Positions 1 to 5,747 of a stretch of DNA of 5,747 nucleotides are shown piece after piece. Each line of letters starts with the position of its first letter. Position 1 is the first letter of the stretch. Below the pieces are notes generated by a model. The model was not told where the DNA came from and did not search any database. It worked only from the letters and a program-made list of their open reading frames with translations. This stretch comes from an uncultured Taibaiella sp. (GTDB lineage Bacteria > Bacteroidota > Bacteroidia > Chitinophagales > Chitinophagaceae). The stretch is taken from assembly GCA_946886975.1 (NCBI GenBank), contig CAMPJV010000185.1, positions 1 through 5,747 of the forward strand, in the 5' to 3' direction. A program made the translations under genes and the position numbers.

Positions 1-1
1 A

Positions 2-559
2 GTCATCCTTTTCATCATCTTTATTTGTTCGGCACCAACAAGAACAACAGGGCAAGAGCAATACACAGTGAAGTTTGGGACTGTACGTTTTCACTCGGAG
101 GCACCAGATGTGGCGTTAAGCGCCTATTCCACCAAACTGACCGGCGGAATAGATCTGCAAAAGAATGCCTTCAGCTTCAAGGTTTCCCTCAACTCCTTTA
201 AGGGCTTTAACTGTCCGCTGCTCACCTACTTTTTCCGAGCTAATTGTATGGAAACAACTTCCTATCCGTATGCTATCTTTACCGGCCAGATCCTCGATGA
301 GGCGGACTACTCGAAAGATGGCGAATATTACGTCAGGGCTAAGGGGAAGATGAAGATCCATGGGGCAGAGCAATACAATATTGTAAAAGTCCATGTGATT
401 ACAAGTGGCGGGAAGCTGAAGATAGATACGAGTCTGCCCATAGCTATTGAAGACTATGACATCAGATTACCGAAGATGTTCGGAAACGACGTGGTAAAAG
501 AGGTGAAGGTGGAAGTAGCGGCAACACTTGTGGCAACTTCCGATGTTTCAATGAGATAG
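2..559 (+). CDS. YceI-family secreted protein (5' end outside window)
   Basis: The frame is open from the left edge and ends at TAG 557-559, with 185 codons visible. The first visible residues (VILFIIFICSA, then a polar stretch ending GQEQ) look like the tail of a signal peptide. The real start therefore lies upstream of the window, and the GTG at 68 is an internal valine. The mature part fits YceI, a lipocalin-like beta-barrel family of periplasmic proteins whose characterised members bind polyisoprenoid-type lipids. It begins YTVKFGTVRFHSEAP, has an ANCMETTSYPYAIFTG segment (family pattern: NYMET-KYP-A-F-G), then YYVRAKGKMKIHGAEQ, and ends in alternating beta-strand-like residues. The visible length is close to the usual roughly 180-200 residues. 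The Cys in FICSA lacks a lipobox (preceding residues I-F-I), so a soluble periplasmic protein is more likely than a lipoprotein. The ligand cannot be told. hpf follows after 39 nt on the same strand. Confidence 0.85.
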   Translation, partial: VILFIIFICSAPTRTTGQEQYTVKFGTVRFHSEAPDVALSAYSTKLTGGIDLQKNAFSFKVSLNSFKGFNCPLLTYFFRANCMETTSYPYAIFTGQILDEADYSKDGEYYVRAKGKMKIHGAEQYNIVKVHVITSGGKLKIDTSLPIAIEDYDIRLPKMFGNDVVKEVKVEVAATLVATSDVSMR

Positions 560-598
560 TTGGTATGATAATATTATCCTTAATATAAAAAGTGAACT

Positions 599-904
599 AT
601 GGATGTAATAATTCAATCTCTTGGTTTTAAAGCAGGTGATCAACTGGAAGGGTTCGTGCAGGAGAAACTGGCGAAGCTTGGTACTTTATCGGACAGTATA
701 GTACGGGCAAATGTGACCCTGTTTAAGGGGTCGGACGCTAACCCAGAAAATAACTATTGCGAGATAAGACTGGAGGTTCCGGGGAACGACCATTTTGTGA
801 AGAAGAACGGGGAGAGGTTTGAGATGGCTATAGTGGACGCAGTGGACACGCTGCAGAACATGCTACGCAAGTCGAAAGAGAAAATGACGGATAGAAGGCC
901 TTAA
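599..904 (+). CDS. hpf: Short ribosome hibernation promoting factor (HPF/RaiA family)
   Basis: This 101-residue cytoplasmic protein belongs to the HPF/YfiA family, which binds the 30S decoding region of idle ribosomes and blocks tRNA and mRNA binding. It opens with the family-typical strand MDVIIQSLGFKAGDQL. A helix follows (FVQEKLAKLGTL, about 19-30), then strands at 34-43 and 53-60 (NNYCEIRLEVPGND), then a long C-terminal helix (about 72-95) with the basic tail RKSKEKMTDRR. That is the beta-alpha-beta-beta-beta-alpha HPF fold. It lacks the extra C-terminal dimerisation domain of long HPF, so it is the short type. ATG 599 is the first start in frame and sits right at the domain edge. No clear Shine-Dalgarno or TAnnTTTG box lies in the 39-nt gap after the YceI gene, so read-through from that gene is plausible. 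A strong terminator follows at 929-959. It could be a second, divergent copy in the genome. Confidence 0.88.
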   Translation: MDVIIQSLGFKAGDQLEGFVQEKLAKLGTLSDSIVRANVTLFKGSDANPENNYCEIRLEVPGNDHFVKKNGERFEMAIVDAVDTLQNMLRKSKEKMTDRRP

Positions 905-928
905 AGTTATATTAGTTGCCAGAAAATG

Positions 929-959
929 ATAAGCTCCCGGCGATGCGCCGTGAGCTTAT
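929..959. terminator. Bidirectional intrinsic terminator between hpf and exbD
   Basis: A perfect 8-bp outer stem (ATAAGCTC 929-936 with GAGCTTAT 952-959) is followed by one C/T mismatch (937/951). A 5-bp GC stem (CGGCG 938-942 with CGCCG 946-950) then closes a 3-nt ATG loop. On the + strand the hairpin runs into TTATATT. On the - strand it is followed by CATTTTCT. It sits in the 80-nt gap between convergent genes, so it most likely ends both hpf and exbBD transcripts. Confidence 0.85.
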
Positions 960-984
960 TTATATTGGGACAAACTTATACGGT

Positions 985-1383
985 CTATTTCTTATCCACC
1001 GCCATGACCGTGCGGAGATTTAAACGCTTGGCGGCATACATAACTGCGTAAATACTTTCGGCATCAGCCTTTGCATCCGGATTGATCACGACGGTAGGCT
1101 CTGCATCATTTGCCTTAGCGACCTTAGCAGCGATAGCTGACTGGAGAGAATCAACCATGACTTGTGTAGTACCTACGAAGAATCTCTGAGTAGAATCGAT
1201 AGAGACTACCACCGTCTGCTTTGCCTTGGTATCGCTTTCCCCTTTCGGAGTCATAACCTTCACAACATTGGGATTTGCCAGAGTGGATATGATCAAAAAG
1301 AAAAGAAGAAGAATGAAAAGGATATCATTCAGGGCAGAAGTATGTGTTTCAGGCTTTTCCCGCAGGTGCTTTCTAAGATTCAT
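985..1383 (-). CDS. exbD: ExbD/TolR-family biopolymer transport protein
   Basis: This 132-residue inner-membrane protein has a short cytoplasmic N-terminus (about 1-16). One transmembrane helix (about 18-36, SALNDILFILLLFFLI) carries the single acidic residue D20, the proton-pathway aspartate of the ExbD/TolR family. A periplasmic domain (about 40-132) contains the repeated strand elements VVVSID and TVVINPDAKAD, typical of the family. ExbD works with an ExbB pentamer to turn the proton gradient into movement of a partner such as TonB. ATG 1383 lies 8 nt after the exbB stop, which implies cotranscription and probably translational coupling. The intervening bases on the coding strand are CCTCCGGT, so there is no Shine-Dalgarno. 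The length is normal for the family. No tonB or second exbD follows before the terminator at 929-959, so the driven partner (TonB, a Tol-like or another protein) cannot be assigned. Confidence 0.9.
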   Translation of the reverse strand: MNLRKHLREKPETHTSALNDILFILLLFFLIISTLANPNVVKVMTPKGESDTKAKQTVVVSIDSTQRFFVGTTQVMVDSLQSAIAAKVAKANDAEPTVVINPDAKADAESIYAVMYAAKRLNLRTVMAVDKK

Positions 1384-1391
1384 ACCGGAGG

Positions 1392-2078
1392 CTATTTAGT
1401 AGGTTCCTGCAAAATGTCTAAAAACTCTACGGAAGAGGCCTCCATACGATTTACAACCTTATTGATCTGAGCATTGAAGTAATTATAGGCAATATAGGCA
1501 AGCAGACCAATGATGAGGCCTACGGCTGAAGTGACCATCTTCGTATAGATGCCGCCTGCTATGGACTCCAGAGAAAAGCCCTGGTGCTGGATGTTGAAGA
1601 AAAGGATGATCATCCCCGCGATAGTACCGAGGAAGCCGACCATCGGGGCAATACCAGCCAGTGTGGAAAGAATGGAGAGATTCTTTTCCATCTGGTAGAC
1701 CTCCAGCTTGCCAGCGCTCTCCATAGACTTTTCTATGTGATCTATGGGCTTTCCGATCCTGCTGATACCCTTCTCGATCATACGTGCTACTGGTCCTTCC
1801 GTGTTGCGGGCCATAGAGCGCGCTCCGTTAAGATTACCAGTGGAGACATGATCCCGGATGTGATTCATAAAAGTGTTATCTGCTTTCGATGCCTTACGTA
1901 TGGCGAGAAATCTCTCCACGAACACATAGACGAGAATGAGGGAGCAGAGCAAAAGGGGAATCATGATAACGCCACCTTGCCAAAGGAGGTTCCATAAGGA
2001 AATTTCCTGATTCGCAACGGTGGGATCAATAACCTGTGCAGCTGTATCAGCTTGTAAGAGCAAGGATAATAAAGTCAT
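1392..2078 (-). CDS. exbB: ExbB/MotA/TolQ proton channel family protein
   Basis: This 228-residue inner-membrane protein is the channel partner of the adjacent ExbD. The N-terminus (1-33) includes a hydrophobic start (MTLLSLLLQADTAAQ) and a predicted periplasmic segment. TM1 is at about 36-54 (VIMIPLLLCSLILVYVFVE). A cytoplasmic domain follows at about 60-132 with the family features ARSMARN, GPVARMIEKGI and helical IEKSMES. TM2 is at about 137-161 with the hallmark APMVGFLGTIAGMI and T152. TM3 is at about 182-201 (VTSAVGLIIGLLAYIAYNYF) with T183. These Thr residues match those that line the ExbB/TolQ pore in characterised homologues. The C-terminal amphipathic helix (203-223) is also typical. 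ATG 2078 is placed 16 nt after a good -7 box. The gene heads a two-gene operon with exbD. The protein is ExbB-like rather than MotA-like by size and motif, but sequence alone cannot exclude a TolQ role. Confidence 0.9.
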   Translation of the reverse strand: MTLLSLLLQADTAAQVIDPTVANQEISLWNLLWQGGVIMIPLLLCSLILVYVFVERFLAIRKASKADNTFMNHIRDHVSTGNLNGARSMARNTEGPVARMIEKGISRIGKPIDHIEKSMESAGKLEVYQMEKNLSILSTLAGIAPMVGFLGTIAGMIILFFNIQHQGFSLESIAGGIYTKMVTSAVGLIIGLLAYIAYNYFNAQINKVVNRMEASSVEFLDILQEPTK

Positions 2079-2094
2079 GTGTGGTTAGTATGCT

Positions 2095-2102
2095 CAAATA
2101 TA
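2095..2102 (-). promoter_or_regulatory. Candidate Bacteroidota -7 promoter box for exbB-exbD
   Basis: On the minus strand this reads TATATTTG, a full match to the Bacteroidota sigma-70-type -7 consensus TAnnTTTG. It ends 16 nt before the exbB ATG, predicting a leader of only about 10 nt. No TTTG -33 element is seen at the expected spacing of about 19 nt; the region there is CTAATTTTAGG. Confidence 0.55.
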
Positions 2103-2112
2103 ATGATAAGGA

Positions 2113-2128
2113 AACCTAAAATTAGGTT
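2113..2128. promoter_or_regulatory. Perfect 7-bp inverted repeat upstream of exbB (possible operator)
   Basis: AACCTAA (2113-2119) and TTAGGTT (2122-2128) are exact inverted repeats separated by AA. The repeat lies 10 nt upstream of the candidate -7 box, overlapping where the -33 element should be. That placement would suit a dimeric repressor or activator. It has no GC-rich stem or downstream T-run suited to a terminator. The regulator is unknown, and the match may be chance in AT-rich DNA. Confidence 0.4.
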
Positions 2129-2162
2129 AATACTTTACGAGTCAGGATATTAGTACCAGACC

Positions 2163-2202
2163 TTAAAAGAAACGCCGGAATACCGATTAAAGTATTCCGG
2201 CG
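2163..2202 (-). terminator. Intrinsic terminator of the FKBP gene
   Basis: A perfect 11-bp stem (CGCCGGAATAC 2173-2183 with GTATTCCGGCG 2192-2202) encloses an 8-nt loop. On the minus strand it is followed by TTTCTTTT. It begins 16 nt beyond the FKBP stop codon. This insulates exbB from FKBP transcription, so exbBD needs its own promoter. Confidence 0.85.
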
Positions 2203-2218
2203 CGCGTTAAAAAGTATA

Positions 2219-2647
2219 TTATCCTATAGATACGAGTTCTATTTCGAATGTGAGGTTCTCACCAGCCAGCGGATGATTCGCATCCAACAGCACTGATTCG
2301 TCTTTTACTTCGGCAATTACCACAGGGAAGACGTTACCAGCGTTATCACTCATATGTAGCTCCATGCCCACCTCCGGTGTCATATCTGCGGGAAACTCCG
2401 TCTTGGGATACTCCATGATCATATCCTCGTTCCTTTCTCCATAAGCATGATCTACCGGAATCTGAACAGTCTTCTTCTCGCCGACTTCCATATTTACCAT
2501 TGCATCATCAAAGCCCTTTATGACCTGACCAGAGCCCACGGTGAACTCCAATGGGTCTCTTCCCTCAGAACTATCAAAGGTGGATCCGTCAGTCAGTTTT
2601 CCGTGATAGTGCACCTTAACGGTATCTCCGTTCTTAACTTGTTGCAT
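2219..2647 (-). CDS. FKBP-type peptidyl-prolyl cis-trans isomerase, SlyD/FkpB-like
   Basis: This 142-residue cytoplasmic protein has no signal peptide. It catalyses cis-trans isomerisation of prolyl bonds and, in this subfamily, also acts as a folding chaperone. The split FKBP domain is visible. Residues 1-66 carry VKVHYHGKL (Y14), the active-site-type FDSS (24-27), GSGQVIKGFDDAM (38-50) and GEKKTVQIP. An inserted-in-flap chaperone domain spans about 68-121 (from AYGERNED to SVLLD). The FKBP fold closes with the signature DANHPLAG (122-129) and LTFEIELVSI. The NHPLAG form resembles FkpB/SlpA as much as SlyD, and the His/Cys-rich metal-binding tail of E. coli SlyD is absent, so I give no symbol. 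ATG 2647 is the natural start. The gene is monocistronic, ending at its own terminator (2163-2202). No convincing promoter box was found in the divergent gap 2648-2732. Confidence 0.93.
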   Translation of the reverse strand: MQQVKNGDTVKVHYHGKLTDGSTFDSSEGRDPLEFTVGSGQVIKGFDDAMVNMEVGEKKTVQIPVDHAYGERNEDMIMEYPKTEFPADMTPEVGMELHMSDNAGNVFPVVIAEVKDESVLLDANHPLAGENLTFEIELVSIG

Positions 2648-2710
2648 GATTATTGTTTTAAAAACTCAATAATCCGGCAAGTTAAGGGGATATATTCAAA
2701 AGGGCAGGGC

Positions 2711-2718
2711 TATCTTTG
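2711..2718 (+). promoter_or_regulatory. Candidate Bacteroidota -7 promoter box for namZ
   Basis: TATCTTTG is a full match to TAnnTTTG. It ends 14 nt before the namZ ATG at 2733, predicting a very short leader. No TTTG -33 element is evident about 19 nt upstream. It lies in the 85-nt region between the divergent FKBP and namZ genes, which also holds AT-rich sequence (TATATTC at 2691-2697) but no clear hairpin or inverted repeat. Confidence 0.55.
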
Positions 2719-2732
2719 AGCAATTTTAAGAA

Positions 2733-3959
2733 ATGGGTATGAAGCGTTGGTTGTTATTTAGTTTAATAAGTGGCTTATTCTTAATGAGTTGGTCAGGTTC
2801 GGCTGCCCAGGTCGCTAAAAGCAGTGGTGAAAAGGATGGTAAAAAGGCTATACTACCCGGGGCGTATAATATGGATGAGTATTTGCCACTACTGAAGGAT
2901 AAGCGGGTGGCATTAGTGATCAATCAGACTTCGAAAGTGGGGCAGCAACTATTGCTTGATACTTTACTGAAGCGAAAGGTTAATGTGAAAAAGATAATGG
3001 TTCCGGAGCACGGCTTCCGGGGAACGGCGGACGCAGGAGCACATGTAAAGAACGATGTAGATGAAAAGACGGGCTTGCCAGTGATATCACTGTACGGAAA
3101 TAACAAAAAGCCCAAAAAGGAGCAGCTAAAGGATATAGATGTTGTAATATTTGATCTGCAGGATGTGGGTGTGCGGTTTTACACCTATATCTCGACCCTT
3201 GAGTATCTATTGGAGGCCTGTGCTGAAAACGAGAAGCAACTCATAGTACTGGACAGGCCAAACCCTAACGGGTACTATGTAGACGGTCCTGTGCTGGAGA
3301 AGTCGCAGAAGTCGTTTGTTGGGATGCAGTCAATACCCGTGGTACATGGAATGACTGTGGGAGAATATGCGAAGATGCTTGTAGGCGAGAAATGGATAGA
3401 GGACGGAGGTAAGCTGGACATGAAAGTAATAACCTGCAGTAATTATGATCATACGAAAAGATATTATCTGCCTGTTGCGCCGTCGCCAAACCTGAGGACT
3501 ATGGAGGCGATCTATTTGTATCCATCTATTTGCTTTTTCGAAGGAACGGTGGTCAGCCTTGGAAGAGGAACAGACAAGCCTTTCCAGCAATGGGGACATC
3601 CGGCGTTTAAGGGCAAGAGTGACTACTCGTTTATTCCCAGGTCAACTACGGGAGCAAGCAAGCCGCCGCTGGAAGGAAAGCAATGCTATGGCGAACTGGT
3701 GGCCACCAATCCTGACAAGGCATATAAACTGGTAGACGGAAAACTGAACCTGAGCTGGCTGATAAAGGCATACCAGTGGTACCCTGAGAAAGAGAAGTTC
3801 TTTATAGACTACTTCAACAAACTAGCGGGAACAAAGGAACTAAGAAAGCAGATAGAAGATGGTATGACGGCTGAAGATATAGCCGCTACCTGGCAGAAGG
3901 ATGTAAGCGCCTTCAAGACGATACGAAAGAAGTACCTGCTTTATAAAGATTTCGAATAA
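2733..3959 (+). CDS. namZ: Exo-beta-N-acetylmuramidase NamZ (DUF1343, GH171)
   Basis: This 408-residue protein belongs to DUF1343, whose characterised members (B. subtilis NamZ/YbbC and T. forsythia NamZ) release N-acetylmuramic acid from non-reducing ends of peptidoglycan fragments. The N-terminus is a signal peptide: KRW, then a hydrophobic core, then GSAAQ, with likely cleavage near residue 25. There is no lipobox Cys, so the enzyme is probably periplasmic. Conserved blocks appear in order: VALVINQTSKVG (59-70), VPEHGFRGTADAG (90-102, including E92 and H93 of the likely active site), TGLPVISLYG (113-122), FDLQDVGVRFYTYIST (140-155), LDRPNPNG (173-180), VVHGMTVGEYA (203-213), APSPNL (249-254), YPSICFFEGT (263-272), LGRGTDKPF (276-284). 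The length is usual and complete. ATG 2733 fits the -7 box; ATG 2739 (residue 3) is an equally good start. The MMPL exporter follows after 27 nt, so the two are probably cotranscribed. No murQ, nagZ or amgK-type recycling gene is in view. Confidence 0.92.
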   Translation: MGMKRWLLFSLISGLFLMSWSGSAAQVAKSSGEKDGKKAILPGAYNMDEYLPLLKDKRVALVINQTSKVGQQLLLDTLLKRKVNVKKIMVPEHGFRGTADAGAHVKNDVDEKTGLPVISLYGNNKKPKKEQLKDIDVVIFDLQDVGVRFYTYISTLEYLLEACAENEKQLIVLDRPNPNGYYVDGPVLEKSQKSFVGMQSIPVVHGMTVGEYAKMLVGEKWIEDGGKLDMKVITCSNYDHTKRYYLPVAPSPNLRTMEAIYLYPSICFFEGTVVSLGRGTDKPFQQWGHPAFKGKSDYSFIPRSTTGASKPPLEGKQCYGELVATNPDKAYKLVDGKLNLSWLIKAYQWYPEKEKFFIDYFNKLAGTKELRKQIEDGMTAEDIAATWQKDVSAFKTIRKKYLLYKDFE

Positions 3960-3986
3960 CGCAAAAGAAATAGTCCACGGGATAGT

Positions 3987-5747
3987 ATGCAAGCATTGTT
4001 TGTAGGCCTATATGAGTACTTAAGAAAACATAGAGTTCTTTGCTGGAGCCTGTTCTTTTTAAGCTTCGCGTTGTGGGCTATCCTTTCCTTCCAGATCAAG
4101 CTAAAAGAAGACATCAGCAGTATGCTGCCGGATAGCAAGGCTATCAAGGCAATGAATGATGTGATCAGTCATACGCAGGCTGGTGAGCAGGTGATCTTCC
4201 TTATGTCATTTAAGGACAGTACGACAACTGATCCTGATAGCCTGATACTTGCGGCGAGCGGCTTCAACGAGAAGCTGCTCGAGAAGCACCAGGAGTGGAT
4301 AGATACTATCTCATTACAGATGGGTGGGGGGCAGGAGGAAGCTATCGTAGATATCTTCAATAATAATCTTCCCATATTTCTTACAGAAAGCGACTACAGG
4401 CAGATAGACAGCCTGATCACTCCGGAGGCTATTAATAACACGCTTCAACAAAACAGGAGAATATTGCTGTCTCCGGCAAGTGTGGTGATGAAGCAGTTCA
4501 TAGCCCAGGATCCGGTGGGTATATCGGGACTAGTCTGGAAGAAGCTCAGCGCCCTACAATTTGACCCGAACTATGAGCTGTATGAGGGATACCTGTTCAG
4601 CAATAGCCAGAAGCAGCTTACCTATTTTCTGAAGCCTGAGTATAAAGCATCGGAGACTGGTAAGAATGCGCAGTTTTTTGAAGGTCTTAATGAATACATT
4701 GACGAGTGGCAGGAGCAACACCCGGATATACATGTAACCTACTTTGGGGGGCCGGCGGTAGCTGCAGGGAATGCCTCGCAGCTGCGGACGGATACTATTG
4801 TTACGCTATCTGTCACCGTAGTTCTGCTGCTTGCCCTTACCTACTATTTCTTCAGAAGGAAGCGGACGCCACTGCTGCTGCTTGTGCCTGTTCTGTATGG
4901 AGCGGCGATGGGTATGGCCATCGTGTACCTGGTGCAGGAATCTATCTCTGTAATAGCATTAGGTGCGGGAGCAATTATACTTGGGATAGCTATAGACTTT
5001 TCGATTCACTTTCTTTCTCATGCAAGGCACGCAAAGGATATACGAAGCACTATAGCTGAACTTGCTCATCCTCTTACTATTGGCAGCTTTACTACCATTG
5101 CGGCGTTCCTGTCGCTGAGGTTCGTTCATACCCCCATACTGCAAGATCTAGGATTATTTGCTGCGGGAAGTCTTGCAGGAGCTGCGCTGTGTACTTTAGT
5201 CTTTCTTCCGCATTTTCCGCTGGGTGTAAAGCATGAGGAGCAGAAGCGGACAATATTTGACAGACTGGGGGAGTGGCACCCGGAGAAAAACAAGTGGCTG
5301 GTACTAGGCATATTCCTGCTTACCCCGGTGATGCTCTACTTTGCCAACGATGTGGAATTTGACAGTGACCTGATGCACCTGAACTATCTGTCGCCAAGGA
5401 TGGAGCAAGCGCAGGAGGAGGTGAGCAAAGCCAATGCGATGGCGCTCGGTTCCGTTTTCGTAGTGGCCCAAGGTGAAACAGAAGAAGAGGCACTGGCAAA
5501 GCTGGAAAGCGTAAACCATAAGATAGAAGGGCTAACCTCCGAAGGAAGGATCAAAGCGGCTTCTAATCCGATTGCATTGCTTCCGTCGAAGGAGGAGCAA
5601 CAAGAACGGATAGGAAGATGGAGGGCATTCTGGAGTGAAGAAAAGAGGAGCCAGGTAGTCAATAATATCAATTATTCCGCAGCTTCAGCAGGATTTAATC
5701 CGGAAGCTTTTGCGAGGTTTGAGGAAACTCTTACCAGGGAGTACGCT
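3987..5747 (+). CDS. MMPL/RND-superfamily membrane exporter (3' end outside window)
   Basis: The frame is open from ATG 3987 to the right edge, giving 587 codons with no stop. ATG 3987 is the first start after the in-frame namZ stop and places TM1 correctly. Layout: TM1 at about 17-36; a periplasmic loop of about 230 residues opening with EDISSMLPDS (41-50); then five packed helices, TM2 (270-289), TM3 (295-316), TM4 (320-342), TM5 (362-380) and TM6 (386-409). TM4 holds GIAIDFSIHF, whose D337-F338 matches the proton-relay Asp-Tyr/Phe of MMPL/RND pumps, and TM5 holds TIGSFTTIAAFLSL. TM7 (about 437-453) starts the second repeat, followed by VEFDSDLMHLNYLSP (456-470), a phrase I recall from Bacteroidota predicted exporters. 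Such pumps move lipids or other hydrophobic compounds across the inner membrane using proton flow. The substrate is not determinable here. The second pump half is beyond the window. The 27-nt spacing suggests an operon with namZ. Confidence 0.88.
   Translation, partial: MQALFVGLYEYLRKHRVLCWSLFFLSFALWAILSFQIKLKEDISSMLPDSKAIKAMNDVISHTQAGEQVIFLMSFKDSTTTDPDSLILAASGFNEKLLEKHQEWIDTISLQMGGGQEEAIVDIFNNNLPIFLTESDYRQIDSLITPEAINNTLQQNRRILLSPASVVMKQFIAQDPVGISGLVWKKLSALQFDPNYELYEGYLFSNSQKQLTYFLKPEYKASETGKNAQFFEGLNEYIDEWQEQHPDIHVTYFGGPAVAAGNASQLRTDTIVTLSVTVVLLLALTYYFFRRKRTPLLLLVPVLYGAAMGMAIVYLVQESISVIALGAGAIILGIAIDFSIHFLSHARHAKDIRSTIAELAHPLTIGSFTTIAAFLSLRFVHTPILQDLGLFAAGSLAGAALCTLVFLPHFPLGVKHEEQKRTIFDRLGEWHPEKNKWLVLGIFLLTPVMLYFANDVEFDSDLMHLNYLSPRMEQAQEEVSKANAMALGSVFVVAQGETEEEALAKLESVNHKIEGLTSEGRIKAASNPIALLPSKEEQQERIGRWRAFWSEEKRSQVVNNINYSAASAGFNPEAFARFEETLTREYA

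Noticed and set aside
23..31. Lipobox Cys in the YceI-family signal peptide
   Set aside because: The residues before the Cys (I-F-I) do not fit the L-[AS]-[GA]-C lipobox, so a lipoprotein call was not made.
68..70. GTG at 68 as the start of the YceI-family gene
   Set aside because: The frame stays open to the left edge and the upstream residues form a hydrophobic signal-peptide-like stretch, so this GTG is an internal codon.
1584..1997. 137-codon open frame on the + strand
   Set aside because: It lies wholly antisense to exbB, whose protein matches its family along its full length. The + frame gives no recognisable domain.
2095..2112. Fur-box-like AATATAATGATAAGG stretch near the exbB promoter
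   Set aside because: Only about half of the inverted-repeat Fur consensus is matched and there is no symmetric partner, so a Fur site cannot be supported.
2648..2700. Promoter for the FKBP gene on the minus strand
   Set aside because: The best candidates (TAACTTGC, TTATTGAG) match only part of TAnnTTTG and have no correctly spaced upstream TTTG.
4706..5059. 117-codon open frame on the + strand rich in Cys and Ala
   Set aside because: It is an out-of-frame shadow of the exporter gene, whose frame here encodes clear MMPL transmembrane helices.

Overview
The window looks like an ordinary chromosomal stretch from a Bacteroidota bacterium, probably the Chitinophagaceae or Sphingobacteriia side. 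This placement is an inference with no database search behind it. It rests on three things: Bacteroidota-type -7 promoter boxes (TAnnTTTG), start codons without convincing Shine-Dalgarno sequences, and the protein types present. Coding density is high. I see no mobile element, tRNA, rRNA, CRISPR array or phage gene.

Layout from left to right. A 5'-truncated secreted YceI-family protein (+) is followed 39 nt later by a short ribosome hibernation factor, hpf (+). A strong bidirectional hairpin terminator then separates hpf from a convergent two-gene exbB-exbD operon (-), which encodes a proton-driven energising complex of the inner membrane. Upstream of exbB lie a candidate -7 box and a perfect 7-bp inverted repeat that may be an operator. 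Beyond these is the terminator of a SlyD/FkpB-type FKBP prolyl isomerase (-). An 85-nt divergent intergenic region separates that gene from a rightward pair. The first gene of the pair is namZ (DUF1343/GH171), a signal-peptide-bearing exo-N-acetylmuramidase. The second is the N-terminal 587 codons of a large MMPL/RND-type membrane exporter, which runs off the right edge in an open frame.

Most products act at the cell envelope: a periplasmic lipid-binding-type protein, an ExbBD motor, a periplasmic peptidoglycan hydrolase and a lipid or hydrophobe exporter. Two (hpf, FKBP) are cytoplasmic housekeeping or stress proteins. The only tight couplings visible are exbB-exbD (8 nt apart) and namZ-exporter (27 nt apart). 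I found no convincing undescribed system. The best leads are the exbB operator-like palindrome, the namZ-exporter pairing and the possibly paralogous hpf.
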